A DNA stretch of 64,000 nt from Rhodoferax sp. AJA081-3 (GCF_017798165.1 NZ_CP059068.1:186001-250000), one strand, 5' to 3'; positions 17,931-27,260 are shown, counted from the stretch's first letter. Notes: generated from the sequence alone by a model not told the origin. Translations and numbers: made by a program.

Positions 17931-19148
17931 TCACTTTTTCTTCGTTGCAGATGGGAAATCGACCACGTAGGCATCCATGGGCAGTGCCGCCCGCTGCGGG
18001 CCTTGTTGGGGCAGCGGCTTCACCGTCACCTTGCCCTGCTCGGTCACGTCCACACCGATGCCCTGAACGCTGAAGGCATCGATCACATAGGGCAGACCTT
18101 GGGACGACAGGGGGCCGACACCATCTGACACGTGGAAGTGCAGATGGGGTGCCGTGGTGTTGCCCGAATTGCCCACCCGTGCCAGCACATGGCCACGTTT
18201 GACGCGGTCGCCCACCCGCACCTTGATGGAGCCGGGCTGCAAGTGGGCATAAAACCCGTAGTGGCCTCGACCCAGGTCCAGGATCACATGGTTGCCGGAG
18301 GCATTTTGCACATTGGTGTCATCTGGCAGCGCGTTGGCCACGCGCTCGGGCAAGTCGTCCAGCACGGAGACCACCGTGGCATCCGCCACCGCGATGGCGT
18401 TTTGGCCATAGGTGGGCCAGTTTTCATTCTTGCTGCTGTCGCCATAACTTTGTTGGGCGTTGGCGTCCATCTTGACCCAATCAATCGCAAAGCGCTGGCT
18501 GACGTAGAGGATGCCATTCACCGGGATGCCAGCCCGGCGGTGCGGGGCCTCTTTGCAGCAGCCGTTAAACGCAATCCAGCCCGTGCCCTCCAGTGGCGGG
18601 CCCAAGACCAGCGCCGGTTGCTGGTTCAGTGCGACCGTGCCACCGGTTTGTGTGATCTGGACCGTGCCTTCGCTGGTCGCTTTGACCGCCGGGGTGAGGC
18701 GCATTTCGGCCGTGGCGCTGACCACGCGGTGCGACAGGGCCTTGGGCAGGGCCTGCCCGGGCTCCAGCACCACATCGATCCAGAAGTAGCCCGCCTGGGC
18801 ACCGTCGAGCGCATCGCTGGCTGCGCCACCCATAAGAGAAAAGTTGCGTGCGAGCTCTGAACCCGATACGGTGCCCAACACCTGGCCCGAGGCCGCGTCC
18901 AGCACCTCCAGCGAGACCAGCTTGGCCGGCGTTGCCCGTGCATTGATGACCAGCAACTCGTAGTCGATGTGTACCCGGCCATCGGCGCCGCGAAAAGGTG
19001 TGGGCCGAACGGTGGCACTGAGCAGCAGAGGCGTGTTCTGGTCGTGAACGCCCGCATAAGCAGGTGGTGCCAGTTGGTTTTGGGGGCCTGCCGCGAGGGC
19101 TTGCATGTTGCCGGCCAGCGCCAGCAAGACCATCAGAAAGTGCCGCAT
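17931..19148 (-). CDS. M23-family (LytM-type) peptidase
   Basis: A 405-residue exported zinc peptidase. AAGGAGGA lies 4 nt before the start at 19148, which also begins a clear signal peptide (FLMVLLALAGNMQALAA). An N-terminal beta-rich region (25-185) precedes the peptidase domain (about 195-345) with candidate ligands His203, Asp223 (in FAIDWV) and the HLHFH motif (335-339), plus GHYGFYAHLQPGSI and VKRGHVLARVGNSG. Such enzymes cleave peptidoglycan cross-links or regulate amidases. First gene of a minus-strand run with the S41 protease; divergent from the TPR-like gene at 19326. Confidence 0.88.
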   Translation of the reverse strand: MRHFLMVLLALAGNMQALAAGPQNQLAPPAYAGVHDQNTPLLLSATVRPTPFRGADGRVHIDYELLVINARATPAKLVSLEVLDAASGQVLGTVSGSELARNFSLMGGAASDALDGAQAGYFWIDVVLEPGQALPKALSHRVVSATAEMRLTPAVKATSEGTVQITQTGGTVALNQQPALVLGPPLEGTGWIAFNGCCKEAPHRRAGIPVNGILYVSQRFAIDWVKMDANAQQSYGDSSKNENWPTYGQNAIAVADATVVSVLDDLPERVANALPDDTNVQNASGNHVILDLGRGHYGFYAHLQPGSIKVRVGDRVKRGHVLARVGNSGNTTAPHLHFHVSDGVGPLSSQGLPYVIDAFSVQGIGVDVTEQGKVTVKPLPQQGPQRAALPMDAYVVDFPSATKKK

Positions 19149-19325
19149 GCGATCCTCCTTGTGTGGGGTCGCTCCATCATAGAGGGAAGCGCTGCCTGCG
19201 TATTGGTACCAGACGCCTACCGTTTCCGGTCTGCATCCTGCGGGGCCGGTTTTGGCCCACAGCTCTGTTTGCAAGAACGCGGGTTGTGGGTTTTTTCGTG
19301 CGGCACGGGTGCGATACTTGCCCTC

Positions 19326-20468
19326 ATGCTGTTATTTGACGCCACCCAACGCACCCTCAGACCCATCGTTGCACAACTCCAGCAAGCCGGCCGCAGTGGC
19401 CGCAGTGCAGCCCTGTACAACGAATGCCTGGCCGCACTGGAGCAGGCCCGCAGCCTGGGCGACGACGCAGCCCTGGTGCTGATTGCACAAACTTTTGGCC
19501 TGGTGATTGACCAGGACGGCTACTCCGACGCGTCCATCGCTTGGTTGCTGGAAGCCGTGGAATGTGCCAAGCGCTGCGGCGAGTTTGGCGAGCAGGCCCA
19601 CATGCTGTATCTGGTGGGCCGCGCCTATTACTCCCGCGCCGAATATGGCGCAGCCTTGGCCTACTGGACCGAAGGCATGGAGGTCGGCACGCGCGACGGC
19701 GACCGTATCAGCTGGAGCTGGTGCAAACTGGGCATAGGCCAGATTTGCGATGCGCTGGATGCACCGGCCATTGCTGTGAAATTGTTCTCGGACCTGGGTG
19801 CCAACCTGGCCCGGCTGGACAGCTCCACCCAACGCCTGCCCATCAGCCAGTGGGCCCGGTTTGACCTGCGCCTGCGCGAGCTCAAAGCCGTCAACACCGT
19901 GAACCTGGGGGTCAACCAGATGCACCAGGGCCAATACGACGAGGCCTTGGCCAGCCTGCGCCAGGGGCAAACCATGGCCCAGGCGCAAAAAATGGACGAT
20001 ATCGCTAGCGAATGCCTGGTGCGCATCGCCGAGATCGCCGCGCTACAGGGCGACCACGCCCAGGCGCTGGAACTGCTGGTGCCCGCCCAAAAGGCGCTCA
20101 AGGCCTGCTCCCACGTCTGGGGCCTGGCCACGTTATTCCTGCTGCGTGCGCAGTGCCAATCGGCTTTGGGTCAGCTGGCACAAGCCAGTGTGTCCATCGC
20201 CTCCGCACGGCAGGCGGCCAAGCAGGCCAATGCCCAGCACATTGCGCTGCGCATTGAGCGCGAGAACGCCCTCATTGCCGAGAAGTCTGGTGACCTGGCC
20301 CACGCCCTGGAATCCATGAAAACCGCCGCCGCCCTGCAGACCGCGCTGGACCGCGGCAGCAAAGCCCACCTGCTGCGCCACCTGCAAACCTTGGCCGAGC
20401 AGAGTAGTGCCGCTGATCGGGAGGCGCCGGGGTATTCGATGGGGCTTAGGCGCAAGCTTTCGGTTTGA
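19326..20468 (+). CDS. TPR-like repeat protein
   Basis: A 380-residue soluble protein made almost wholly of helices with tetratricopeptide-like pattern, e.g. GRAYYSRAEYGAALAYWTEG, LGVNQMHQGQYDEALASLRQG, IAALQGDHAQALELLVPAQ. It resembles the sensor-like TPR halves found N-terminal to GGDEF or HD domains but ends without any output domain. No signal peptide at the ATG chosen (19326). Role unknown; probably a protein-interaction scaffold. Its stop codon is four bases before a copy of the dispersed repeat (20473-20530), so it may have been truncated there; no extra domain is visible downstream. Confidence 0.75.
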   Translation: MLLFDATQRTLRPIVAQLQQAGRSGRSAALYNECLAALEQARSLGDDAALVLIAQTFGLVIDQDGYSDASIAWLLEAVECAKRCGEFGEQAHMLYLVGRAYYSRAEYGAALAYWTEGMEVGTRDGDRISWSWCKLGIGQICDALDAPAIAVKLFSDLGANLARLDSSTQRLPISQWARFDLRLRELKAVNTVNLGVNQMHQGQYDEALASLRQGQTMAQAQKMDDIASECLVRIAEIAALQGDHAQALELLVPAQKALKACSHVWGLATLFLLRAQCQSALGQLAQASVSIASARQAAKQANAQHIALRIERENALIAEKSGDLAHALESMKTAAALQTALDRGSKAHLLRHLQTLAEQSSAADREAPGYSMGLRRKLSV

Positions 20469-20472
20469 TGGG

Positions 20473-20530
20473 TTTGCTATTGTTTATATAGCGATACTGC
20501 TATATTTCTCGGGGGCTAGAGGCATATTTG
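20473..20530 (+). repeat. Dispersed hairpin repeat, copy 1
   Basis: Family layout: left stem GCTAT (20476-20480) pairing with ATAGC (20488-20492), exactly 17 nt, then CGGGGGCTAGAGGC (20510-20523) and an A/T tail. The same plan occurs at 23584, 26531, 30881, 54030 and 55350. This copy begins four bases after the TPR gene stop. Confidence 0.85.
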
Positions 20531-21103
20531 GCTTGTAAGGCTTTGGGCGGATAGGCACGTGCACGGCGGGCGGCGTGGCTTGCGTTCTCCGGCTCGCCTC
20601 GCGGGCGACTGGGTTGGTGCGCTGGTGCTGCTGCGTTAAGGCGGTGACTGCGACGCCGGCTCTTTGGCAACCGCGACTGCGGCCTGCGCCCGCAAGCCCC
20701 ACCACCCGCCTTGGGTGGGTTACGGCGCTAAATTAAACAGCCGTTTAAGTTTAGGTTTGTAGGATGCCCGCCCGCGCAGGCATGCCAAGGGCGCCACGAT
20801 CACCCATGAAGGGTGGGCGTCGTACAAGCCTCGAAGGAGGAAACCGCGGCGAGTGCCAATACTGGTTGAGGCCGCTACAAGACTATGGCGATTGGATGCG
20901 AAACAGTGCAGCTGGAACCAGAAACGGCGGCCCCCACTGCACGCGCACCAGGTTCAGATCGACGAATCGGCGGGTGAGAAACAGGATACTGCGGTGTGAA
21001 TGAAGACCCTTCAGATCACTTTTGCACCGTGTGGCAACACCTATCCCCACCAACTGCGCTGAATGCATAGTCAGCCTGCAATAGGTGCTCTTTGGGCAGT
21101 GCG
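20531..21103. other. Gene-poor segment left of the IS91-family element
   Basis: About 570 bp without a gene I can support. It holds several small hairpins: CCACCC/GGGTGG (20702-20718), TTAAAC/GTTTAA (20733-20748) and CACCC/GGGTG near 20802-20816. One of these may mark the left end of the element, but I could not find a matching end sequence on the right side. A short open frame at 20764-21003 has no recognisable product. Confidence 0.4.
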
Positions 21104-22315
21104 TCATAGTGACACCCGCTTTGGCGGTGGCGCGCGAATGGCGTGCCCCCGCACCAAGGTCTCGAGGACGAGCATTGCCGCGCCACAGTGGGCGCAAACA
21201 AAGGTCGGGCGAACCCCATCGACTTCAGTTTCAGTGCCGACCTCAGAGGCTTCGGTGATGACCGCTGGCGCAACGCCGAGCAACTCCCGAGCGCGGGCGA
21301 GCTTCTCTGTGCGCCCATGGTTGGCGATCAATCCAAAGTGGCGGATGCGGTGAAACCCGCCGGGCAGCACATGCAACAAGAAACGGCGCATGAACTCATC
21401 GGCACTCAAGGTCATTGTCTTGTGGCGTGGTCTGTCCGGCTCGCCCTTGTCCCGGTAGTCCTTCCAACGGAAGGTTACCCCACGCTCGTCCATTGTCAGC
21501 AAGCGGGAGTTGGCAATCGCCACCCGGTGCGTATAACGCGACAGATAGGCCAGCACGGCCTCAGGCCCGGCAAACGGACGCTTGGCGTAGACAACCCATT
21601 CGCATTGGCGCAGTGGCGCCAGCCACTTCGCAAAGGCCTTTGGATCAGCCAGGCCTGCATGGTCACCAAAGAACTGCAACTTGCCGTCATGGTGCGCCTC
21701 CTCCAGTGATTCAAGAAACCGCCGGCGAAACAAACGCGAGAGCACCCGCACCGACAGGAAGAAGCCCGGCTTGCAGGATACCCACCGCTTGCCATCGAGC
21801 GAGATTCCACCGCCTGGGACGATGCCGTGCACATGCGGGTGATGCGTCAGTGCCGAGCCCCAGGTGTGCAGCACTAACGTCACTCCCACCTGTGCGCCCA
21901 AGTGCTTGGGGTCGGCGGCAATGGTGATCAGCGTTTCAGCCGCGATCTCAAACAACAAGCCATAGACCACCGCCTTGTTGTAGTACGCAATATCGCTGAT
22001 AGGTGCTGGCAGCGTGAAGACCACGTGGTAGTAGTCCACCGGTAGCAGATCAGCTTGTCTGGCTTCCAACCAGCGCTTGGCGGCATTAGCCTGGCACTTC
22101 GGGCAATGGCGATTGCGACACGAGTTGTAGGACACCTGATCCTGCTGGCAGTCCGGACAGCGCAAAACGTGTCCCCCCAGTGCCGCCGTGCGGCACTGTT
22201 CAATGGCTGACATGGCCTTGAGCTGGCCCAGGCTCAGGTGTGAGCGTTGCGCCGCTCTAAAGGCTGGCCCATGGGTGCGGAAGATGTCCGCCACCTCCAG
22301 GGCACCAGGCCCCAT
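21104..22315 (-). CDS. IS91-family transposase
   Basis: A 403-residue rolling-circle type (HUH/Y1) transposase. An N-terminal zinc-binding region (CPDC, then CRNRHCPKC, about 55-75) is followed by the family core with LHTWGSALTHHPHVHGIVPGG, where HPHVH supplies the HUH histidines, and YLSRYTHRVAI with a candidate catalytic tyrosine. A C-terminal CAHCG pair is also present. Length and motifs look intact, so it may be active. It starts 9 nt after the stop of the recombinase frame and is probably co-transcribed with it. Confidence 0.92.
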   Translation of the reverse strand: MGPGALEVADIFRTHGPAFRAAQRSHLSLGQLKAMSAIEQCRTAALGGHVLRCPDCQQDQVSYNSCRNRHCPKCQANAAKRWLEARQADLLPVDYYHVVFTLPAPISDIAYYNKAVVYGLLFEIAAETLITIAADPKHLGAQVGVTLVLHTWGSALTHHPHVHGIVPGGGISLDGKRWVSCKPGFFLSVRVLSRLFRRRFLESLEEAHHDGKLQFFGDHAGLADPKAFAKWLAPLRQCEWVVYAKRPFAGPEAVLAYLSRYTHRVAIANSRLLTMDERGVTFRWKDYRDKGEPDRPRHKTMTLSADEFMRRFLLHVLPGGFHRIRHFGLIANHGRTEKLARARELLGVAPAVITEASEVGTETEVDGVRPTFVCAHCGAAMLVLETLVRGHAIRAPPPKRVSL

Positions 22316-22324
22316 GGAGGTGGC

Positions 22325-23229
22325 CTATGCTGCTTGTAGCGTTTCCAGAGGAGACAGCACTTCGCGCAGGATGTCGGTGGCCACCTGGACATACTTGGAG
22401 GTGGTTTCCAGCTTCTTGTGGCCCAGCATGACCTGGATCACGCGGATGTCGACCTTCTGTTCCAGTAGATGTGTGGCAAAGCTGTGGCGCAAGGTATGCA
22501 TGGATACGCGCTTGTCGATGTGGGCCAGTGTTGCGGCTTCGTGGATGGCGCGGTTGAGTTGCCTGGCCGTCAACGCTTCGATGGGGTCGCGCCCGGAAAC
22601 AGCCAACCGCCGTCAAGCATCTTGCCCTGGGCCCGTGCCACGCGCCACCAGACCCGTAGGCGCTCCAGCAATATGGGCGAGAGCATGGCATAGCGGTCCT
22701 TGCTGCCTTTGCCTTGTTCCACGCGCAGCGTCATGCGCTCGCTGTCGATGTCCGTTACTTTGAGCGCCACCACTTCGCTGACACGCAATCCGGTGCCGTA
22801 GGCCACCGATAGCGCGGTCTGGTGCTTGATGTGGCCGACCGCGCCCAGCAGTCTGGCCACTTCCTCGCGGCTCAGGACCGTCGGTAGTTTCTGAGGCACT
22901 CGAACCGACTGCATCCTGGCCATCACGTCGGGGCGGCCCAGCGTGACGTCAAAGAAGAACGTCAGTCCGGTGATGGTGGCGTTGAGCGTGATGGGGGAGG
23001 TGCCGGCATCGACCATGTGCAACTGGAACCGGCGCAGGTCTTCGGCGCTGGCGGTGTCGGGGGACTGCTTGGTAAACGCCGCAAGTTTGGAGACGGCGCG
23101 GATGTAGGCGGCCTGGGTCTTGGGTGCGAGTTGGCGCAGGCGCATGTCTTCGAGCATGCGTAGGCGCAAGGGTGAGACCGGGTGGTTGGGTGATTGCATG
23201 GCTGTGCTCCTGTTGTGAAACGAGGCCAA
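22325..23229 (-). pseudogene. Tyrosine recombinase (integrase) of the IS91 element, frameshifted
   Basis: The first part (22570-23229, 219 residues) has the SAM-like core-binding domain and the first catalytic Arg in YGTGLRVSEVVALK, then stops after GGWLFPG. The second part (22325-22606) continues in the -1 frame with DPIEALTARQLNRAI, HTLRHSFATHLLE (HxxR motif), MLGHKKLETTSKYV (His and the tyrosine nucleophile). Joining the frames near 22590-22600 gives one complete recombinase, so one base seems to be missing there. The site has no clear slippery heptamer, so a mutation or sequence error is more likely than programmed frameshifting. Confidence 0.85.
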
Positions 23230-23285
23230 TTGCCTCAGTTCACAACATAGGTATGCACAGGTCCTCAGCGCAAACTACATGCGCT

Positions 23286-23324
23286 GGCGTGGGGACTACC
23301 GCGGGAGCGGTTTAGTCCGACGCC
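23286..23324. other. Long imperfect hairpin at the right edge of the IS91 region
   Basis: GGCGT (23286-23290) pairs with ACGCC (23320-23324), GGACTA (23293-23298) with TAGTCC (23313-23318), CCGC (23299-23302) with GCGG (23307-23310), around a GGGA loop and with small asymmetric bulges. It lies 57 nt upstream of the recombinase start. IS91-type ends carry such hairpins for single-strand processing; it also resembles the bulged folds of integron attC sites, though the R boxes are not evident. Confidence 0.5.
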
Positions 23325-23583
23325 CCGCAGCGGACTCACCGACGGAGAGACTCGTCCGAATCTTATCCCGACCACCAACAACGCCCCCCAGGCTGGCGGT
23401 CCGGGTGTCCGTTCATCGGCCCCTCATTCGCGGTTGCCACAGAACAGGCGTGCCCACCAAGGTGTTAACGGACCCATGCCCGCTCACCCAAACCGTCCGC
23501 CCGCGAGCAAGGGCCAGGGAACGGATACCCGGTCCGCCAGCCCCGCACACACCATGGCGCGCAACCCACCGCTAACCAAAAAC
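23325..23583. other. Gene-free segment between IS91 region and helicase gene
   Basis: No supported gene. The sequence is GC- and CCG-rich with a further CGGAC/GTCCG inverted repeat near 23331-23360. Codon-like structure is absent in all frames I read. It may be a remnant of mobile DNA. Confidence 0.35.
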
Positions 23584-23638
23584 GCTCCTTAAAACATAGC
23601 GCTACCATCATATTTAACGAGGGATACAGCCCATTTCA
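23584..23638 (+). repeat. Dispersed hairpin repeat, copy 2 (divergent)
   Basis: ATAGC at 23596-23600, 17 nt, then CGAGGGATACAGCCC from 23618 in place of CGGGGGCTAGAGGCC, and an A/T tail. It is the most divergent of the six copies but keeps the exact spacing. It ends two bases before the stop codon of the helicase gene on the other strand. Confidence 0.6.
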
Positions 23639-23640
23639 CC

Positions 23641-26466
23641 TCATAAGGGTTCTACTAAAACCCCGTGTACCCGCCTTCCACTACTGCCCCAGCGCCGCGC
23701 CGCTTCTTCTGGTGTTTGTGAGCCGGCAGTCAAAGCGCCCAGCGGTGCCAATAGCGCTTGCAGATCCGCTTCATCAAACTTCAAGGCACCTGCCGCGTCG
23801 TGCCCCAGCACGCTATCGGTCAGCGCCAGTTTGCGCGCCTGCAGCTCCAGCATGCGCTCCTCGATACTGCCTTCCACCACCAGCTTGTAGACAAACACCG
23901 GCTGGTCCTGGCCGATGCGGTGGGCGCGGGCGGTGGCCTGTTCTTCCACCGCCGGGTTCCACCACGGGTCCATGTGGATCACCGTGTCGGCGGCGGTCAG
24001 GTTCAGGCCTATGCCACCGGCTTTCAGGCTGAGCAGAAAGATAGGTACCTCTTGCGCCTGGAAGCGTTGCACCACACTGGCGCGGTCCTTGGGTGCGGTC
24101 TTGCCGGTCAAGCTCAGGAAGGGCAGAGCCTGTGCCTGCAGCTGATCGGCGATCAGGTCCAGCAGCTCGGTGAACTGCGAGAACACCAGCACGCGCCGGC
24201 CTTCCTCTACCAGCGCGGGCAACATGTCGGCCAGCAACTCCAGCTTGGCGCGCTCCATGGTGCTGTCGGCCTTGCCGCCCTTGACCAAATGCGGGTCGCA
24301 GCAGACCTGGCGTAGCTTCAGCAATGCATCCAGGATGCTGATCTGCGCGCCATTAAAACTCTGGCGCTCCAGTACGCGGCGCACCTGCACATCGGCGGCC
24401 ACGCGCACGCTCTCGTACAGCTCGCGCTGCTGGCCTTGCAGCTGCACCCGCTTGATGACCTCGGTGCGCGGCGGCAGCTCGCTGGCCACGTCCTGCTTGC
24501 GTCGGCGCAGGATGAAGGGTCGCACGCGTTGGGCCAGCAGCGCGGCGCGCAGGGTTTCACCATTTTCTTCAATCGGCTTGCGCCAGCGCGCGGCAAAGTG
24601 GCGCGCATCGCCCAGAAAACCAGGCATCAGCCAGTCGAACTGCGCCCACAGCTCGCCCAGGTGGTTCTCCATGGGCGTGCCGGTCAGGCACAGGCTGTGG
24701 CGCGTTTGCAGGCGGCGCAGCGCGCGGGCGCTGCGGCTGCCGGCGTTCTTGACCATTTGGGCTTCGTCCAGGATGACGAGGTGAAAGTGCTGCGCAGCCA
24801 GCGCATCCATGTCGCGCCACAGCAGGGGGTATGTGGTCAACACCAGGTCGTGTGCGGGCATCTGCGCAAACAGGTCCGCACGGTCCGGGCCTTGCAGCGT
24901 CAGTAGGCGCAGCCCGGGCGCCATGCGTTGTGCTTCCGCCTGCCAGTTGAAGATCAAGGAGGTGGGCAGCACCACCAGCACCGGCTGGTCGAGCCGCCCG
25001 GCGTGTTTTTCGGTCAACACGTGGGCCAGTGCCTGCGCGGTTTTGCCCAGACCCATGTCGTCGGCCAATATGCCGCCCAGGTTGTGGGCGCGCAGGTACT
25101 GCAGCCAGGCCAGGCCCTCCAGTTGGTAGGGGCGTAATTGCACCTGCAGGTCTTGTGGCGCAGGCACGGCTTGCGGTGTGCCAATCGCCTTGAGGCGTTG
25201 GGCCAGGCATGCCAGACCCACATCACCCTCCAGCTGCCAGGCGTTGTGCGGGCCCACGCGGTGCGCGTCCAGCAGGCTGGCGCGCAGGGCATCCAGGCGG
25301 CGCGCCTCCCACGCGCCCAGCTTCAGCAGGCGCTGGTCCTGGTTGCGCAGCGGGTCGGTCAGCAGGTCCACCATGGCGCTGACGATGGCCTTGATGGGTG
25401 CGGCCGGCGCGTCTATGCGTTTGCCACCGGGGGCGCGCAGCGAGACGATGGCCAGGTCGTCGATGGCGGCCATCATGGCGGAATTGAGCCAGCGGGCGTC
25501 GCGGCGCAGCAGGTCGGCCAGCATGGGCGCCAGGTCCAGTGTTTGGCCATCAATTTCGATACCTAGGCTCAGCAGCCACGCGCCTTCGCGCGCGGGCAGT
25601 TGCAGCTTCTGCACGCCGCGCCCGGGTTTGACCAGGCGCTCGGTCAGCTCTTTGGAGAGGATCTCGCCCGTGTCGGGGCTGACAACCAGTTTCCAGCGTT
25701 GGACCGCTACGCTTTCGTGGGCAAAGCCGGGTTTTACGACGACTGCCCATCCCAGGGCTTGCAGCGCGGGCACCTGGTCGGCCCAGAAGTCGCCAAAGAA
25801 GGCTTCCTGCGGCAGCGTCCATACGGAGCCCAGGGCAGGGTGTTCACGGCTGCGCCACTGGAAGGATTTTGGCTCCAGCGGTACAAAACCCATGTCCCAC
25901 ACGCGGTCCATGGCATCGGCTTCTGCCGACAGGTCGCGCTGCATGCGCACCACCGGGCCACCGGTGTCGAACAACTCTTGCACGGCAGGCGGGCGGCTGT
26001 TCAGGATGGAGGTGGGGGCGGGTGTTTCCCAGCGGTCTCCACTGTCGGTGGTGTAGGTCCAGTCGAACTGGGCCAGCGTCACGCTGTCACCGCGTGGGCC
26101 CAACTTGCCCTGGGGCTTGAGGCCCAACAGGCCGTCGCCACGACCCAGGGTTTGCAGGGTCAGGCGGGGGCGGAAGTGGCCAATGACGGGGTTGTGGTGG
26201 GGCGTGTCCGGTGGTGGGGTGGGGGCCGCAAGCGGGGTAGGCGTGTGGACTGGCGTGTGTGTTGGCGCATGTGCCTCAGCGGTAGGCAAATCCATGCGCA
26301 ACTGGGCCATGACCCGCGCCGCATCTGCATCCGACAGCGTTGGCAGGTCCTTCAGCGTGGCCGCGTCGGCCTTGCGACGCAGCGCGTCCACCCAGGCGGC
26401 CACCGCATGGTCGCGTGGGTTGGCTGGTTGGGTGGGGGCTGGTGGGCTTTTGCGGGGACGCGGCAT
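23641..26466 (-). CDS. SNF2/DEAD-box superfamily helicase
   Basis: A 941-residue Swi2/Snf2-type ATPase. After an N-terminal Pro/Thr/His-rich region (about 60-95) and an unclassified domain to about 440, the motor begins at LRPYQLEGLAWLQYL, with Walker A DDMGLGKT, Walker B LDEAQ, TGTPMENHLGELW, VFSQFTELLDLI and QATARAHRIGQDQPV. Likely remodels protein-DNA complexes or aids transcription recycling as RapA/HepA relatives do; the exact role is unknown. Start at 26466 (MPRPRKSPP) is preferred to 26511. It ends beside repeat copy 2 and begins 64 bp from copy 3. Confidence 0.88.
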   Translation of the reverse strand: MPRPRKSPPAPTQPANPRDHAVAAWVDALRRKADAATLKDLPTLSDADAARVMAQLRMDLPTAEAHAPTHTPVHTPTPLAAPTPPPDTPHHNPVIGHFRPRLTLQTLGRGDGLLGLKPQGKLGPRGDSVTLAQFDWTYTTDSGDRWETPAPTSILNSRPPAVQELFDTGGPVVRMQRDLSAEADAMDRVWDMGFVPLEPKSFQWRSREHPALGSVWTLPQEAFFGDFWADQVPALQALGWAVVVKPGFAHESVAVQRWKLVVSPDTGEILSKELTERLVKPGRGVQKLQLPAREGAWLLSLGIEIDGQTLDLAPMLADLLRRDARWLNSAMMAAIDDLAIVSLRAPGGKRIDAPAAPIKAIVSAMVDLLTDPLRNQDQRLLKLGAWEARRLDALRASLLDAHRVGPHNAWQLEGDVGLACLAQRLKAIGTPQAVPAPQDLQVQLRPYQLEGLAWLQYLRAHNLGGILADDMGLGKTAQALAHVLTEKHAGRLDQPVLVVLPTSLIFNWQAEAQRMAPGLRLLTLQGPDRADLFAQMPAHDLVLTTYPLLWRDMDALAAQHFHLVILDEAQMVKNAGSRSARALRRLQTRHSLCLTGTPMENHLGELWAQFDWLMPGFLGDARHFAARWRKPIEENGETLRAALLAQRVRPFILRRRKQDVASELPPRTEVIKRVQLQGQQRELYESVRVAADVQVRRVLERQSFNGAQISILDALLKLRQVCCDPHLVKGGKADSTMERAKLELLADMLPALVEEGRRVLVFSQFTELLDLIADQLQAQALPFLSLTGKTAPKDRASVVQRFQAQEVPIFLLSLKAGGIGLNLTAADTVIHMDPWWNPAVEEQATARAHRIGQDQPVFVYKLVVEGSIEERMLELQARKLALTDSVLGHDAAGALKFDEADLQALLAPLGALTAGSQTPEEAARRWGSSGRRVHGVLVEPL

Positions 26467-26530
26467 GCAGGCATTGTGCCGTGTCGGGGGTGCCCGGCTG
26501 GTTGTGCCCACCGCGGTAAGTGTTGTGAGC

Positions 26531-26588
26531 TTTTTATGCCTCTAGCCCCCGTAAAATATAACGAAGTAGCTCCTAAATATGTAGCAAA
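26531..26588 (-). repeat. Dispersed hairpin repeat, copy 3
   Basis: Minus-strand copy: GGAGC (26573-26569) replaces ATAGC, then 17 nt and CGGGGGCTAGAGGC (26551-26538) with an A-rich tail. It lies in the divergent promoter region between the helicase gene and the hypothetical gene at 26654, and is the only copy placed upstream of genes. Confidence 0.8.
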
Positions 26589-26653
26589 CGCCATGCCGGC
26601 ACAGACTCCGCCTGTAACTGCTTTCAACCGCTCTTAACAGTAAAGTACGCCCC

Positions 26654-27247
26654 ATGTTCCCTCGTGCACCACACTTTGTGTCTATGCCCACATCGGGCCA
26701 GTTCGCCAAGAATGGGGCGTGGGAGCAAGCCTGGTCGTTTCAGGCTGATGGTCTACCCGATACGGCCAGCCTGCATGCTTATCTGGACGAGAGTACCGAG
26801 GTGGCGTTTGAGGCCTTTTTTGGGGATGCGTTTTTTGGTGTTCGTTTGGCAGGGTCACCGTCTGCCATCCGGTCCTTCGCGGGCCAATGTGTGCAGGCCA
26901 TGCAGGCGGCAAACCAGGGTGAGTACTTGGTGGCAGCCCTCAGTGGTCTGCTGCAGCGGGGTCCGCTTGGAGAGCACCTGGCCTTTGCCGAAGTGGGGGC
27001 GGTCAACGCGTGGCGCAGCGTCGGGGCGCTGCGCATTCCAGACCCATGTGGCGCGCTGGCCAATGTGGAATCGGTGTGGGCCGCCCTGGAACGCAGTCCC
27101 GTGGGCTGCGATACGCAACACCGCAAGGCCATCGAGTTTGCGTTTGAACACCCGATTGCGCACTGGTTTGGCATCCCCCTCTCAACCCCGAATGACCCTT
27201 GCAGGGTATCCCGTGCGCTGCTGGAGGATGCGTTGCGTCTGGTCTAA
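26654..27247 (+). CDS. Conserved-looking hypothetical protein
   Basis: A 197-residue protein with no signal peptide or TM helix. It has FEAFFGDAFFGVRLAGSPSAIRSF near the middle and EHPIAHWFGIPLS near the end, and codon use like its neighbours. I do not recognise the family. The start ATG at 26654 has only a weak ribosome binding site. It stands alone between the repeat copy 3 region and a small convergent gene. Confidence 0.6.
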   Translation: MFPRAPHFVSMPTSGQFAKNGAWEQAWSFQADGLPDTASLHAYLDESTEVAFEAFFGDAFFGVRLAGSPSAIRSFAGQCVQAMQAANQGEYLVAALSGLLQRGPLGEHLAFAEVGAVNAWRSVGALRIPDPCGALANVESVWAALERSPVGCDTQHRKAIEFAFEHPIAHWFGIPLSTPNDPCRVSRALLEDALRLV

Positions 27248-27260
27248 GGGCGGTTGCGCT

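Larger units (their letters stand above)
21104..23324 (-). mobile_element. IS91-family element with accessory tyrosine recombinase
   Basis: The core is an IS91-type transposase (21104-22315) preceded by a tyrosine recombinase gene (22325-23229, frameshifted) in the same direction, an arrangement known for one branch of IS91-like elements. The exact ends are not defined: IS91 elements have no long inverted repeats. I set the right edge at a long hairpin (23286-23324) and the left edge at the transposase stop as a minimum. The segment is bracketed by two same-strand copies of the dispersed repeat at 20473 and 23584. Confidence 0.7.

Noticed and set aside
20764..21003. 79-codon open frame left of the transposase
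   Set aside because: No recognisable domain, no ribosome binding site of note, composition unlike neighbouring genes; kept only as part of the gene-poor segment.
22585..22610. Programmed -1 frameshift in the recombinase
   Set aside because: No slippery X-XXY-YYZ heptamer with stimulatory structure was seen; a missing base is simpler.
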